Positions 35,394-46,439 of a stretch of DNA of 64,000 bases are shown here, in pieces. The first letter of the stretch is position 1. Every line of letters begins with the position of its first letter. A program made the translations under genes and the position numbers. The notes beneath the pieces are model-generated. The model ran no database searches, had not been told where the DNA came from, and worked only from the letters and a program-made list of their open reading frames with translations. The DNA is from Camellia lanceoleosa. Its lineage: Eukaryota; Streptophyta; Magnoliopsida; Ericales; Theaceae. The DNA is taken from NCBI GenBank assembly GCA_025200525.1, contig CM045758.1, forward strand, positions 1,054,001 to 1,118,000. The letters are read 5' to 3'.

Positions 35394-36376
35394 ATATCAA
35401 GACGTGGTCATGGTGGTAGGCGTGGTAGGCCTAGGAGGCACGAGGTGCCTATACCGGATGAAATTTCGGCACAGGAAGAAGGGGTTGGCCAAGCCAATGT
35501 GGCTGAACCAGTTGGTCAATAGGCCATGGGTGCCTTAGCCCGCGAGATGGCCGGAGCTTTAGGGAAATCCATTGACATTGTCAAGGTTGAGAATCAAGTC
35601 CAGGCCCAAATAGCTGAAGACGTTCGAGAGCAAATAGTGAAAACGTTCGAGATGATTGGCATCGATGACGACCAGTTGAGGGTGACCTTAGCGTCTTTCC
35701 AGCTAAAAGGAGATGCAGCTAAAGGGAGATGCGGGTCAGTAGTAGAAGTATGTACATAAGCGCATTGGGGTGACCTGGAAGGCATTGTTTTTACCTCCCA
35801 CAGTTAGGGAGAAGTTGAGAGACCAGCTTTCCAAGCTGGTGTAATTGAACACACCAGTGGCCAAGTTTGAGGCCACATTCACTAGCCTCTCTAGGTTTGT
35901 TCCTGAGCTTATGGCGACTAAGGAACACCATTGTCTGGAGTTTGAGAAGTGGTTAAGGACCGGGCTCATGCTCCGAGTGGCCAGGTCCATGATTAGAGAT
36001 TATGGGTGCCTTATGGAGGAGGTGGCCCATCTTAAGACTATTATGCAGGCAGAGGATAAGGGGCTCCAAGAGGAGTTAGGATATTCAGGGAGACGGTAAA
36101 AGGCAGGAGGGCCTTACCCCACAATAGTTTTAGAGAGCACAGTCGAGGTCTACCTTTCCAGTGCCAAGTTTAGGTTCTGGGAGAGGTGGTCAGGGAGATG
36201 TTACTTGTTACAAATGTGGTCAGTTGGGCCACAAGTCCCCAGCTTGCCCATAGAGAGAAGGAGGGCAACGGTCTGCACCGTCCTTGGCTCATTCACAAGG
36301 CCAGAGTCAAGGGAGAGGGTAGCCGCTCACTTGTTATCAGTGTGGGCGGTGAGTACGTGAAGATTTTGCCTGACTA
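35394..36376 (+). pseudogene. Chromovirus gag (capsid and zinc knuckles), broken
   Basis: Begins with an Arg/Gly-rich segment (ISRRGHGGRRGRPRRHE) and runs through several frames. The 35526 frame has MGALAREMAGALGK and LASFQLKGDAA; the 35845 frame reads FEATFTSLSRFVPELMATKE and MEEVAHLKTIMQAE, the capsid-type block of gypsy gag. Near 36200 a CCHC zinc knuckle (CYKCGQLGHKSPAC) and half of a second (CYQCG) are visible. Several stops, including TAG at about 35521, and frameshifts make it non-functional. Gag normally forms the virus-like particle that packages element RNA. Confidence 0.82.
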
Positions 36377-36537
36377 GGTGGCACATCTAGTGCGTCTAGT
36401 TCGAGGCAGACACAGAGCCACTAGCTTGCACAGTCAGCACAGGCCTCGAGGGCCTATCAAGGAGCCTCTTCGGCTCAATCAGTGCATCAAGCTTATACTT
36501 TGAGGGGTGAGCAGGTTGAGCAGAGACCTAGGGGTGT

Positions 36538-37245
36538 GTGTATACTGTTACAGCACCAGATCTTGTACCTGCTCCTTCTATAGTGAGACGTACCTTTTTA
36601 GTTTACAATTCGGTTGCTAATGTATTGATTGATACGGGTGTATCCCATTCTTTTATCTCATCTGCATTTGCATCAGTTTTGGGGTTAGAGTTGGCTCAGT
36701 TAGCATCTCCTATCTGTGTAGAGTCACCTATTGGTGGTAAGGTTATTTTGAAGCATGGGTGTCGGGGTTGTGACATAGAGGTTGTCGATCGTCAACTTTC
36801 ATTTGCATTTGTATTGATTGATATGTTTAGTTTTGATGTTATTTTGGGTATGGACTGGCTATCGTCATACCGGGCTATTATAGATTTCTGCCATCAGAGG
36901 GTTACTGTATGTACCCTAAGTAATGATTGTTTTTATTTCTTGAGGGACCGGGTGGATAGTTTTTTATCATCGGTATATGATCCACGTGGGCGGAGTGAAC
37001 TTAGTTGCCTTCTTGCAACCTTCTTGCGTGGAGAGTGTGATGAAGTCTGGGTTGAGTTGCTAAGGGTGGTTTGTGAATACCCCGATGTCTTTCTCGAAGA
37101 TCTTACTAGTTTACCATCTTACCGAGAGATCACGTTCTCTATTGATTTAGTGCCTGGCACGACACCGATTTCTATGGCACTATATAGATTTACACATACT
37201 AAATTGAGTGAGTTGAAGATTCAAACTCCAGGAATTGTTAGATAA
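36538..37245 (+). pseudogene. Chromovirus protease and start of reverse transcriptase
   Basis: A 235-codon open frame. The aspartic protease is seen at residues 20-110: NVLIDTGVSHSFIS (catalytic Asp in DTG, with Val where Ala is usual) and FDVILGMDWLSSY. The C-terminal half (DVFLEDLTSLPSYREI, then IDLVPGTTPIS) is the RT leader. The frame is lost at 37243 by a frameshift near LSELK, after which RT blocks continue in other frames. Confidence 0.85.
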
Positions 37246-38522
37246 GGGTTTTATCTGCCCTAGTACTTCACCTTGGGGAGCACTGGCTCTCTTTGCTAAA
37301 AAGAAAGATGGAACGTTGTGACTTTGTATAGATTACTAGAAGTTGAACTGGGTAATAGTTAAGAACAAGTACCCAATGCCTCGTATTGATGATCTGTTTG
37401 ATCAGTTGAAGGGATCTTGTTACTTCTCTAAAATAGACCTAAGATCGGGTTATCATCGGTTGAGGGTAAGGGAGGAGGATATCCCGAAGACGGCATTCCG
37501 TACATGTATGGCCCTTATGAGTTTTAGTGATGCATTTTGGGCTAATTAATGCTCCAACTGTGTTTATGGATTTGATGAACCGGATCTTCCGTGAGTTCGT
37601 AGACCGTTTTGTGGTCGTCTTTATGGACGACATCTTGATTTACTCACCCTCTGAGGAGGAGCACGAGAAACACTTGCGAGTGGTGCTTGAGTCGCTTAGA
37701 GCCCATAAACTGTATGTTAAGTTTGGGAAGTATGAGTTTTGGCTGAGAGAAGTTAAGTTCTTAGGCCATGTGGTATCCGGGAAAGGGGTGACTGTAGATT
37801 CATCTAAGATAAAGGTTGTGCAAAATTGGGCACAACCTCAAAATGCTTTTGAGATCCATAGTTTCTTGGGGTTGGCCGGGTATTATCATAGATTCGTGAA
37901 GGATTTCTCTAGGCTAGCCTCACCTTTGACTAGGTTGACGAGGAAAGAAATCAAATTTGTGTGGAGTAAGACTTGTGAGAAGTCATTTCAAGAGCTTAAG
38001 GTTAGACTTACCACTGCTCCAGTCTTGATTATTCCGGAGAGGGGTTTGGGCTATTCGATAAATTGTGATGCCTCACAAGAAGGTTTGGGTTGTATATTGA
38101 TACAAGAGGGGAAAGTAGTAGCCTATGGCTCACTGCAGTTGAAGATACATGAGAGGAATTATCCAACCCATGACCTAGAGTTAGCAGCGGTGATTTTTGC
38201 CTTGAAGATTTGGAGGCACTATCTGTATGGTGAGAGATTTAAAGTGTTTTCTAATCACAAGAGTTTGAAATATCTGTTTACACAGAAGGACTTAAATTTG
38301 AGGCAGAGAATGTGGATGGAGTTCATAGAGGATTATGATTTCGAGTTGCATTATCATCCGAGGAAGGCCAACGTTGTGGCCGATGCTTTGAGTAGGAAAT
38401 CAATTAATAGTGTAGCTTGTATCGCCATCCGAGAATGGGAGATGTTGGATACTCTTGGTGAGTTTGACTTGTATCTGGACGAGTTTGTTAAGTCTGCAAC
38501 CTTATTTTCAGTGGTTGCATAA
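37246..38522 (+). pseudogene. Chromovirus reverse transcriptase and RNase H, broken
   Basis: RT blocks in order: [18 protein letters not shown] and [15 protein letters not shown] (37343-37549), then [15 protein letters not shown] and [17 protein letters not shown] (catalytic Asp pair of FMDD), then [10 protein letters not shown] and [16 protein letters not shown] in an uninterrupted frame 37527-38522. RNase H follows with [11 protein letters not shown] (Asp), [14 protein letters not shown] (Glu) and [13 protein letters not shown], where the usual catalytic Asp of TDHKSL is Asn, then [12 protein letters not shown]. Stops near 37319-37340 and a frameshift at about 37530 separate the pieces. Confidence 0.88.
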
Positions 38523-38659
38523 CCTACACTTGTGAACCGAGTGTTAAAAGTGCAGAGAGGTGACCTTGAGGTGAAATCCCTTTGAGAGAAGGTTTCCAAT
38601 GGGAAGATAGAAAGAAGCTTAACTGTGTATCCTGACCAGAGTGTAAGCTACCATGACCG

Positions 38660-38964
38660 TTTGTTCGTGCCGGAGTCTTGCTGAGAAGAAGTACTCTGAG
38701 AGTTTCACCATTCACGCCTTGCGGTGAATCCGGGAGGCACCAAGATGTATCACGACCTTAGTCGCCAGTTTTGGTAGAGGTATGAAGAAGGATGTAGGCA
38801 TGTTTGTGTCGAAATGCCTTACTTGTCAGCAAATGAAGGCCGAGCATCAGAAGCCAGCAAGTTTGTTGCAACCCTTGCCTATAGCCGAGTGGAAGTGGGA
38901 ACATGTCACGATGGATTTTGTTGTGGGCCACTCAACGGGGTAATGATGCCATTTGGGTGGTAGT
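38660..38964 (+). pseudogene. Chromovirus integrase, N-terminal piece
   Basis: Broken frames spell FHHSRLAVNPGGTKMYHDL and CLTCQQ-like zinc ligands (38757-38830), then AEWKWEHVTMDFV (first catalytic Asp) and NDAIWVVV, cut at about 38964. It resembles the intact integrase at 7455-8906 but carries frameshifts. The catalytic core beyond the first Asp is missing. Confidence 0.78.
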
Positions 38965-39924
38965 TGTAACACCTGCCTCTCACCTACTTGTTACTTTTAT
39001 GGTTAATTTTAATTATGTCTTTATCTGTGCTTTATATACTTATTTATGTGCATCATGTTTGTTAACAGACATACACTTTTATGAAAAAGACTTGTTTGAT
39101 TCATTAAATTGTAAGGTTATGTAGTAACTAGTGGACTAGGTGATTAGAGTCGAATTCACCATAATTAGAACAGGAAGGGTTCAGTTAACATTTGAGGGGT
39201 GTATTTCTAATTTAATTAAATTAATTAAGTAAATTAGATATAGATGCTTATACCTTTTCTATATATATATATATATATCTATGTTGAACTCAAAGAGGGG
39301 GAGAAAAAAGAGTGTGAGAGAGAGTTCTAGAGAACAAGAAGAGAAGTGAAGAAGGTAAAAGAGGTCTTGAGGAAACTTGACTAAAGTGTGGAAAGGAGTT
39401 TTTTGGACCAAAAGAATCCTCATTTAGATTGGTTAATTCTTCTTATAACTGAAGCAATTTTTTGCTTGAGTTCTAGTAGTAGTTGGATTACCTAATATTT
39501 TGAAGCAATTTTATTTGCTTGTAAACTTTTTGTATCATTTTTATTTGCTTGTAAATTTTTTGTAGCAATTTAGATTGCTTGTAAGTTGGGTAGCAATTTT
39601 TAAATTAATTGTAAGATTGGGAACTTGGTTTGTTTAACCTAGTTTATCCTCTACAAAACTTAATTCTAAATTTGTTTTTCATGGACAAGGAGTCAACGTA
39701 CTCTTGAAAGTTTTGTCAAAGGTTAATTGGGTTTTAAGTGGGACCTGTGTAAAGTGGGACCTGTGTAACCCCTCCAGTCTCTTTGAAAACTTTACTGACC
39801 ATGTTCAATTATGAAGTTAGTGGTGAAATTAGTTTTGAATTAAATTTTAGATTTTGAGATTTTCTAGTATTAAGTTTTGTTTCTAGAAAAATAAAATAGT
39901 AAAATTCTATTGTATTTTTCAAAA
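38965..39924 (+). other. LTR-like sequence and copia leader, unassigned
   Basis: Begins TGTAACACCTGCC, a typical LTR start, exactly where chromovirus integrase is cut. It holds a (TA)n run (39260-39278), GA-rich leader-like sequence (39295-39350) and repeated AAGCAATTTnnATTGCTTGTAA units (39505-39615). A 17-bp direct repeat AAGTGGGACCTGTGTAA occurs twice at 39737-39770. No LTR end or primer site was located. The last 200 bases probably belong to the copia leader. Confidence 0.45.
39505..39620. repeat. GCAATTT...ATTGCTTGTAA repeats
   Basis: Three to four imperfect units of about 33 bp, each with a short inverted GCAAT...ATTGC pair. Confidence 0.6.
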
Positions 39925-40809
39925 ATGGCAACTGTGACTGATGATGCTACTGTTGCAAATGTTGGTGGGGATTAGAACCCCGAATCAACTGCCATGACAA
40001 CCCCTGCTGTGACCCTTGTGGTCAATCCTGTTGTTACTCTTGTTGTTCTGGGGGGACCGCTCAACCATCATGAGCACCCGGAGAAATTCATGGGCATGAA
40101 TTTCAAGACATGGCAGCAAAAGATGTTGTTCTACTTAACAACTCTTAGCCTTGCGAGGTTTTTTGGTAAAGATTCACCAGTTGTGAAAGAGAATGAGCAA
40201 GACAAACAGAAGCTCATGGCTCTAGATACATTATTCAATGTGTTTTATGCCAAGAAGTCGACAAAGGAGTTATGGGATGCTTTGGATAAGAAGTACAAAA
40301 CTGAGGATGTTAGGGCCAAGAAATTTATCGTTGGCCAATTTTTGGATTTCAAAATGGTGGACTCTAAAATCATTATTAGCCAAGTCCAAGATTTCTAAGT
40401 AATTCTATTCATGCAGGAGGAATGTTGTTGAGTGAATCATTTAAGGCAGTTGCTTTGATTGAAAAGCTATCTAACAGCTGGAAAGACTTCAAGAACTATC
40501 TGAAATACAAGCAAAAGGAGATAACAGTCGAAGAGCTCGTTATCAGGCTCCACATTAAGGAGGATAACAGGAAGAAATAGGGGAGTACCTATGTTGTCAA
40601 AGCGAATGTAGTTGAACATGGCCAGTCCTCAAGGGTCAAGAAAAGGCCACCAACTAACAAAGGCTCGAAGCTGGAGGCTAAAGTTGGTGTCTCTAAGAGG
40701 TCGATCTACAACCCGCAAGAACCTACTTACAGGTTCAATGGGAAGTCCTTCAATTGTGGAAGTCATGGGCATAGGTTAGTTGATTACTGCCAGAAGAAGA
40801 AACCTTACA
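39925..40809 (+). pseudogene. Copia gag (UBN2-type) with degenerate zinc knuckle
   Basis: Likely start is ATG at 39925 (MATVTDDATVAN); TAG at 39973-39975 breaks it, and the same frame reopens from 39994 to 40398. The capsid reads HPEKFMGMNFKTWQQKMLFY, LWDALDKKYKTEDVRAKKF and, after a frameshift near 40398, ALIEKLSNSWKDFKNYL. The zinc knuckle near 40747-40790 is degenerate: the first Cys is Ser (KSFNCGSHGHR). The reading KKKPYK is interrupted by the LTR at 40815 and resumes as KNPPPNKSW at 43527. Confidence 0.85.
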
Positions 40810-40814
40810 AGAAG
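40810..40814. repeat. Target-site duplication AGAAG (left)
   Basis: Matches 43522-43526 exactly. Confidence 0.88.
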
Positions 40815-41329
40815 TGTCACGACCCAAACCCGCCCTTAAAAGTTTGGTCCATGACTGGCCTGTACATAGGCCTCAAAACAAAATTTTACAAATATTTATT
40901 CACAGACAAGGCCTTAAGTGGAAGCAAATATCAATATAAGATAACATCCATTGAGCTCGTGCATACATGCTGGCTTAAATAAATTTAAGCATTTAAATAC
41001 ACTTCTATATTTATACATACAATCTCAGAACTTATATATAGATCTCACATACACACTTATATAAGACTCCATAAATTACATAACTCTCAGTAATCAAAAT
41101 TAAAGCTTCAACACAGAGGCATACCCCAGACGGCTTGGCAGACAAGTAGACATCAAAACAATTCTAGTGTCAATCCCCGATGGCTCACCTACATAAATAT
41201 ATAAAAACGGAGTGAGCAAAGCTCAGTGAATAATAGCAATGTAAGGAGGTTAGTTAAGCGAGCATAGCCTTAGAGAATGTAAATATGCATTTCAAACCAT
41301 ACACAGATCTTAATCATAATCAAATTTTA

Positions 41330-41550
41330 GAACGGCCTCAGGCCTACATGTAATACAAAATGGCCTCAGGCCCACATATGTACAAAACGGCCTCAGGCCC
41401 AACATATTATACAGAATGGCCTCAGGCCTACATGTAATACAGAGCGACCTCGGGCCCATATATGTACAAAACGGCCTCAGGCCCACATGTAATACAGAAC
41501 GGCCTCGGGCCCATATATGATACAGAACGGCCTTAGGCCCACATATCGAC
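41330..41550. repeat. GGCCT-C-AGGCC dyad minisatellite
   Basis: Eight units of the type AnAACGGCCTCAGGCCCACAT, about 27-30 bp apart, with further isolated units at 41600-41770. Equivalent to the array at 6545-6985 in the related LTR. Confidence 0.85.
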
Positions 41551-42942
41551 AGCTGTCCACACATTAGAGGGTAAGTAGGACATAGACATGCACACTACTT
41601 CCTTTGGCCTCTGGCCGTGAATCATAATTGATTCGAATGAGATTAAGGTTGGTGAGACATCGGCATGTCATCACCTCTTTCATTTCTAGAGTTGTCCACT
41701 TTCAGTGGCTAATAACTGAACGGCCTTTGGCCCACTTTTATTATTAAGAACAGAATGACCTTAGGTCCATAATGATGCCATCGTTCAATCATGTCCGTTA
41801 ATTCAATCAAAGCACAATATCAACTATATATGTCATTCTCAAACAATGATATATAAAGTAAGCACAAGAAGTAAGTGAAATATATTGTTACACTACTATT
41901 ACTCATAGTGATGGACTGCCGGTAGCAATGGGACGAAGTCGTCGCTGACCTACAACACAATACACATAGCAGAATATAAGAATAAAGCCAATCTCTTTCT
42001 TTGCTCTTTAATCAATTAGTCATATCGGTTCTAAACTCATTAGTCCTTAATAGGTCATAATCCATGTCTCAGAAAATAGGAGGAATCGATAGGAAAATGG
42101 TTTGGACGAAGAAATGGTACAAAATCGGTAGACAAAAAGTGAACAACTTTCACTATTTTGGGCATATCTATTTTTGTATTTAAAATTTTGGAGTGAGACC
42201 ACCACCATTGGAAACTAGACTTCCGGGGCTTGAATTTAGGCTCAAGAATCACCTAAAACGGAGTCCGGATGCAAAAGATATGCTTATTTGAAGTTGGCTA
42301 AACAAAGTTGTCCCGCACGTGCGGGAAAACCCGCCGCATATGCGGCTCTGGGTTAGTTTTTCAGTTCGAAAATGTTGTTTGCTCTAACTCTTTCTCTTTC
42401 CATTTCTAAACTTGGTTTCCAACTCAAATCACTCAAAAACATGTAGAATTCATGGAAAACATGAGATTATGAGTGTTTTCTAAATCAAAACATCACAAAT
42501 ACAATGAATCTTCAAATAGGGAAGATCAATCTCTTCTTTAGTTCCTTTCCAAGACTTCTTCTTTCATATACACATAGATCTTTATTAATATACAATTAAC
42601 CATGCAAAACCTCAAGATTGGGGCTCAACTTCTCATAATCAACCTCAAGATAAACAAATATAATGACTTTAACTCTTCAATCAAGCAACTCTTAGGAAAT
42701 CAAGGTTCAATTAAACACATACATAGAACCCTAACTCAAATGGGTTCAAATCTTCCCTTATTATCATGATTTCATGAAATTGATGCTTTAAACATAAGGA
42801 TTCAAGATAAATTATCATACCTTAATTCAATCTTTGTCTTTCTCTTAGTTCTCCTCAATTTCCCCAAACTTCCATGGGTAATCTCCTTCTTCTCTTTTCA
42901 ATCTCTTCAAGTTATCTTCAAGCTCCTAACAATGGTGAGCTC

Positions 42943-42973
<31 letters not shown>

Positions 42974-42975
42974 TA
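42943..42975. repeat. (TC)n microsatellite
   Basis: About 32 bases of CTCTCT inside the reverse solo LTR, in the region that becomes its GA-rich leader on the minus strand. Confidence 0.9.
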
Positions 42976-43521
42976 GAGAAGCTTTCTTTCTCCTTTGGCC
43001 TCTCTTTCTCTCGGTTCTCTCTCCCTCAAATATTTTGTTTTGACTCCAAAAAGATGAGTTCATAACTCATATGGCATATCTCTATATAAATATATATTAC
43101 ACAAGCTTATCACAAAAGGGAAAGCCAAACACGCCCTTGCGAATCGCACAAAATCAAATTTCAATTAAAATTTTCAGATGACTCTAAAAATTATGCTGAT
43201 CATAAATATGTTTTCTGTTCCAGTTTCTAAAGCCTCAAAGGCCTTCAATTTGCAGTACAAAGTTAACCACCCAAACATGCATTAACGAATCAGACGAATT
43301 AAATTTCCAATTAATTTTCCCAAGTAGCTCTAAAAATTCCCATTAACATATGCAAGTACTCAATTTTGATTTCCGAACCCATAAAGGTTAGCAATTTCAA
43401 TTTTAAAGTCATAACTCACCAGATAATGTTTCAATTCAAAAAAATATATATAATCACACTAAAGCACATTAGCTCATAGGTAATAAAGGTAATTCCTTAT
43501 GCGCGTTTTGGGGTCGTTACA

Positions 43522-43526
43522 AGAAG
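43522..43526. repeat. Target-site duplication AGAAG (right)
   Basis: Partner of 40810-40814. Confidence 0.88.
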
Positions 43527-43898
43527 AATCCTCCACCGAACAAAAGCTGGGCTCACATGGCTGAAATTGAGGATCTATCACAAAATGTTGATAACATGCA
43601 CCTTTCAGCTGTCATCTCAGAGGTGAAGATGGCGGCGTGTAATCCAAAGGAATAGTAGATGGACACTGGGGCTACTCGACACATCTGTGCTAAGAAGAAG
43701 ATGTTCACAACTTTCAAACTAGTTTCAATAAGTAAGAAATTATTCATGAGAAATTCTGCAACCTCAATTGTTGAGGGAAAAGGCAAAGTAGTCTTGAAGA
43801 TGACTTCAGGAAAAGAACTTACTCTGAATGATGTCCTATTTATGCCTAACATTCGTAAGAACCTTATCTTAAGGTCTCTCCTAAGCAAGCATGGCTTC
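43527..43898 (+). pseudogene. Copia protease segment
   Basis: Continues gag after the solo LTR (KNPPPNKSWAHMAEIEDLS). After an in-frame TAG at about 43653 it reads [17 protein letters not shown], the copia aspartic protease motif (DTGA, commonly DSGA), then [20 protein letters not shown] and RSLLSKHGF. It is cut at 43898 by the forward solo LTR and resumes as FHMVFESDKVVLTKR at 46440. Confidence 0.85.
43894..43898. repeat. Target-site duplication GCTTC (left)
   Basis: Matches 46435-46439 exactly. Confidence 0.88.
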
Positions 43899-44893
43899 TG
43901 TAACAACCCCGGCCCATGATTAAGATTAATCCATGCTTAATTATGCTTAATAAGAAATTAAAGTGAAGTTTTGCATCATATGTTGCCTTATTTGTGTTTA
44001 TATTTGTTTAACATAGAAAGATTTGTTCATGTTTTCGTTTCGGTTTTTGAATTGAAGCCCTTATCAGCATCCAATTCAGAAATTGACTTAATTTGTGTGT
44101 TAATTAGAATTTTTAGAATTTTATGGTAGGTTCAATTGAAATTCGATTCGGAACAAAATAATTAAAATAATTAATGCTCATTTGATTATTGGTAAGCCTA
44201 ATTAATTAGTCCACTAACCAAGCCTATATAAGGCTTCTATATTCATCTCAACTCACCTTTCTTCATCATTTTGTTGATACCAACCATGAGAGAGAGTAGA
44301 AGAAAGAGACCAGGAGTGAGAGTTTGATGTTCACACTTGAGTTTGGGAAGAATTTGCTAGAAATTGAAGGAATTTGACCTAGAGACACAAGAATCAAGCT
44401 TCTAGCTCTCACCTTGACAAGCCTAGGTAAGAATTCAACACTTAGATTGTACAATCATGATGTGTAGAACATGAACTCTAGAGAATTAAGTTGGTTAACA
44501 CAAGAATTAAGTTGAAATTGATGAAATTGAGCCACATCTTGCATGCATGCATAATTCTTATGATTTTGTAGTTAATTCAAAGAAATCCCTCTTGCATGTC
44601 TTCATTTTAGTCTTGTCCTAAGAATTCAACAAGTTTTTGAGTTAAACACCTCATGTGATCAAGTTTTGAAAGCTTTGGAACCAAGATACTTCATGCATGT
44701 TATGTTTTCAATGGTTTGACTTTGGTTTTGCACAATTGACATACTTTTGGGCCTTGATTTCATGAAATGATCTTCGAACCATGATATTTTACAAGTTCCT
44801 AGATGTTTTCCAGAATTTTGGTCCAAGAAGATGAGTTTTGAGGTGTGAAATTCAAGTTTGGAGCTTGGGAGTGCAATCTAAAAATTCCAGATT

Positions 44894-45230
44894 TTACACT
44901 TCTACTCGAGCGACTTATTCTGCGCTCGAGCGGCCACCTTTGTTTCGCATATCCGCTCGAGCGACCTTAAGTCCACTCGAGTGTGAAATGCATGCTCCCA
45001 GAAGTTTGCATGTTTTGCAAACCGCTCGAGCGACAATAGTTGCGCTCAAGTGGGGACATGAGTCTCACGCTCGAGCGAGAGTTGAGTGGTCATCAAGCGG
45101 AGATTTCTCACAACTAGTACTTTTACAAAGTTTGCTGACTGCTCGAGCGGGGGAAGTTGCGCTCGAGCATCCCCTCACATGTTTGTATGTCCGCTCAAGC
45201 GAGGAAAGTCGCGCTCGAGCAGGACCCCTA
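44894..45230. repeat. CGCTCGAGCG palindrome cluster (LTR at 43.9 kb)
   Basis: About eleven copies of the 10-bp palindrome CGCTCGAGCG or one-base variants in 337 bp, at irregular 15-60 bp spacing. Confidence 0.85.
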
Positions 45231-45634
45231 TTTTCAGCAAGTTTTGTTAAATTGTTCAAGTGCATTTTGGCATCCTCATTGCATCCTAGGCATTCCTAGG
45301 CCAATATTAAGACATAATAATGAGGGTAAAATGTAGAAACACACTAAGAACAGAACATAATGAGTTAAGTATATTCCAACGTGTGTTTCAAATGTCTATT
45401 TGTTATGTGTTGATGTAGGTCACATGCCGTAAACAGTTTGATTAGTCTGCTCTGTCTGTCTGCACCCAAAGCCATCAGTGAGTAATAACTTAGTAAAGCT
45501 ATGTTCAACTTTATTTATTTTCTGTATGATGAAATAAGATATGTTTTCTGAAATGTTATGTTCTATATAATGAATGATTGTTCAATTTCTGACAATGTAT
45601 TTGTGGAATCCTTAGCATCATGTGATATCTATTA

Positions 45635-45765
45635 GCTGTTACCTGGTATCGGAGGTTCCATTATGGAACTTATTATGTCTGCACTCTGTTACCCGTACTG
45701 GAGGCTCCATCATTGAGCTCAGCATATCTATTATCTGTTACCCGGATCCGAAGGTTCCTTTATGG
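45635..45765. repeat. Three-unit CTGTTACCnGnnnnGGAGGTTCCAT repeat
   Basis: Units of about 52-57 bp, each with TCTGTTACC followed by a GGnTCCnTnATGGA block. Confidence 0.7.
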
Positions 45766-46434
45766 AATTGGTTACTCATAACCACCATCTGTTCTATATC
45801 TATTCTGTATCTACTCTGTTAGCACTAATGCATGTACCACGTATGATCAAACATGAACTCTGTTTTCTGTATGTAATATGAACGAGAATATGAATATGAA
45901 TATATATATGAATCTATTCATGAATCTGAATTCTGATTTCTAAATCTGGTATGAACTTCATTCATTCAAACTCTTTACTCTATTATTATCCATTGGGCTC
46001 CCGCTCACTATTTATATTATGTATGTAGGTGATTAGGCACGTGACCAGGCTCAGAGCTAAGGACCTGGCGTCTTAGTTTTTGTCAACCAGCCTTTGTGCC
46101 TCCCAAGGAGGTTCCAGACTAAGTGAAGTTGAGTGGCTATATTTTAGTGAATGCATAAGACTTTATTTCTTTTAATTTACGGATAAATTTTCTGCTTATA
46201 TGTACATGGAGTGACGTTCAAATACAGTATCTTTTGACGTCACTCGTATGTTTATAAAAGTGTAAGATTATCTGCCTCATATATGTCTTCACAGCTCGAT
46301 GGACTATATATATTTTATATATTTGCTTCCGCAGCCCCTAATTATATGTTATTCTGTTAAGAGGCCTTTGGTAATCCAAAGATTACTGGCCGGTTACGAT
46401 GCTAAACCTATAGGGGCGGGTTTGGATCGTGACA

Positions 46435-46439
46435 GCTTC
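46435..46439. repeat. Target-site duplication GCTTC (right)
   Basis: Partner of 43894-43898. Confidence 0.88.

Larger units (their letters stand above)
33506..38964 (+). mobile_element. Ty3/gypsy chromovirus, 3'-truncated, decayed
   Basis: A plus-strand gypsy element with LTR, tRNA-Met primer site, gag, protease, reverse transcriptase, RNase H and the start of integrase. The coding sequence stops abruptly in the integrase core at about 38964, where unrelated LTR-like sequence (TGTAACACCTGCC) begins. No 3' LTR was identified. Multiple stops show it is inactive. Confidence 0.82.
40815..43521 (-). mobile_element. Solo LTR, gypsy family, reverse orientation
   Basis: 2707 bp, beginning TGTCACGACCCAAACCCGCCC and ending GGGGTCGTTACA on the plus strand, with perfect AGAAG target duplications. 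No internal retrotransposon sequence, so LTR-LTR recombination removed the body. Its left end is the reverse complement of the right end of the LTR at 43899, so the two are relatives in opposite orientation. It holds a GGCCTCAGGCC dyad array and a (TC)n run, and a reverse TATA-like ATATATTTATATAG (about 43080-43095). Confidence 0.9.
43899..46434 (+). mobile_element. Solo LTR, gypsy family, forward orientation
   Basis: 2536 bp from TGTAACAACCCCGG to GGATCGTGACA with perfect GCTTC target duplications. A TATA element (AGCCTATATAAGGC, about 44220-44234) lies 320 bp in. A dense array of CGCTCGAGCG palindromes occupies 44894-45230 and a three-unit CTGTTACCCGGATCCGAAGGTTCC-type repeat occupies 45635-45765. 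The open frames here, such as 44838-45299, arise from the repeats and are not genes. Confidence 0.92.

Noticed and set aside
41330..41550. Regularly spaced short repeats resembling a CRISPR array
   Set aside because: Spacing varies, the units are degenerate and lie inside a plant LTR; there are no cas genes and the genome is eukaryotic.
44838..45299. 153-codon open frame as a gene
   Set aside because: It falls across the CGCTCGAGCG array of a solo LTR; the antisense frame is also open over the array, as expected from GC-rich palindromes.
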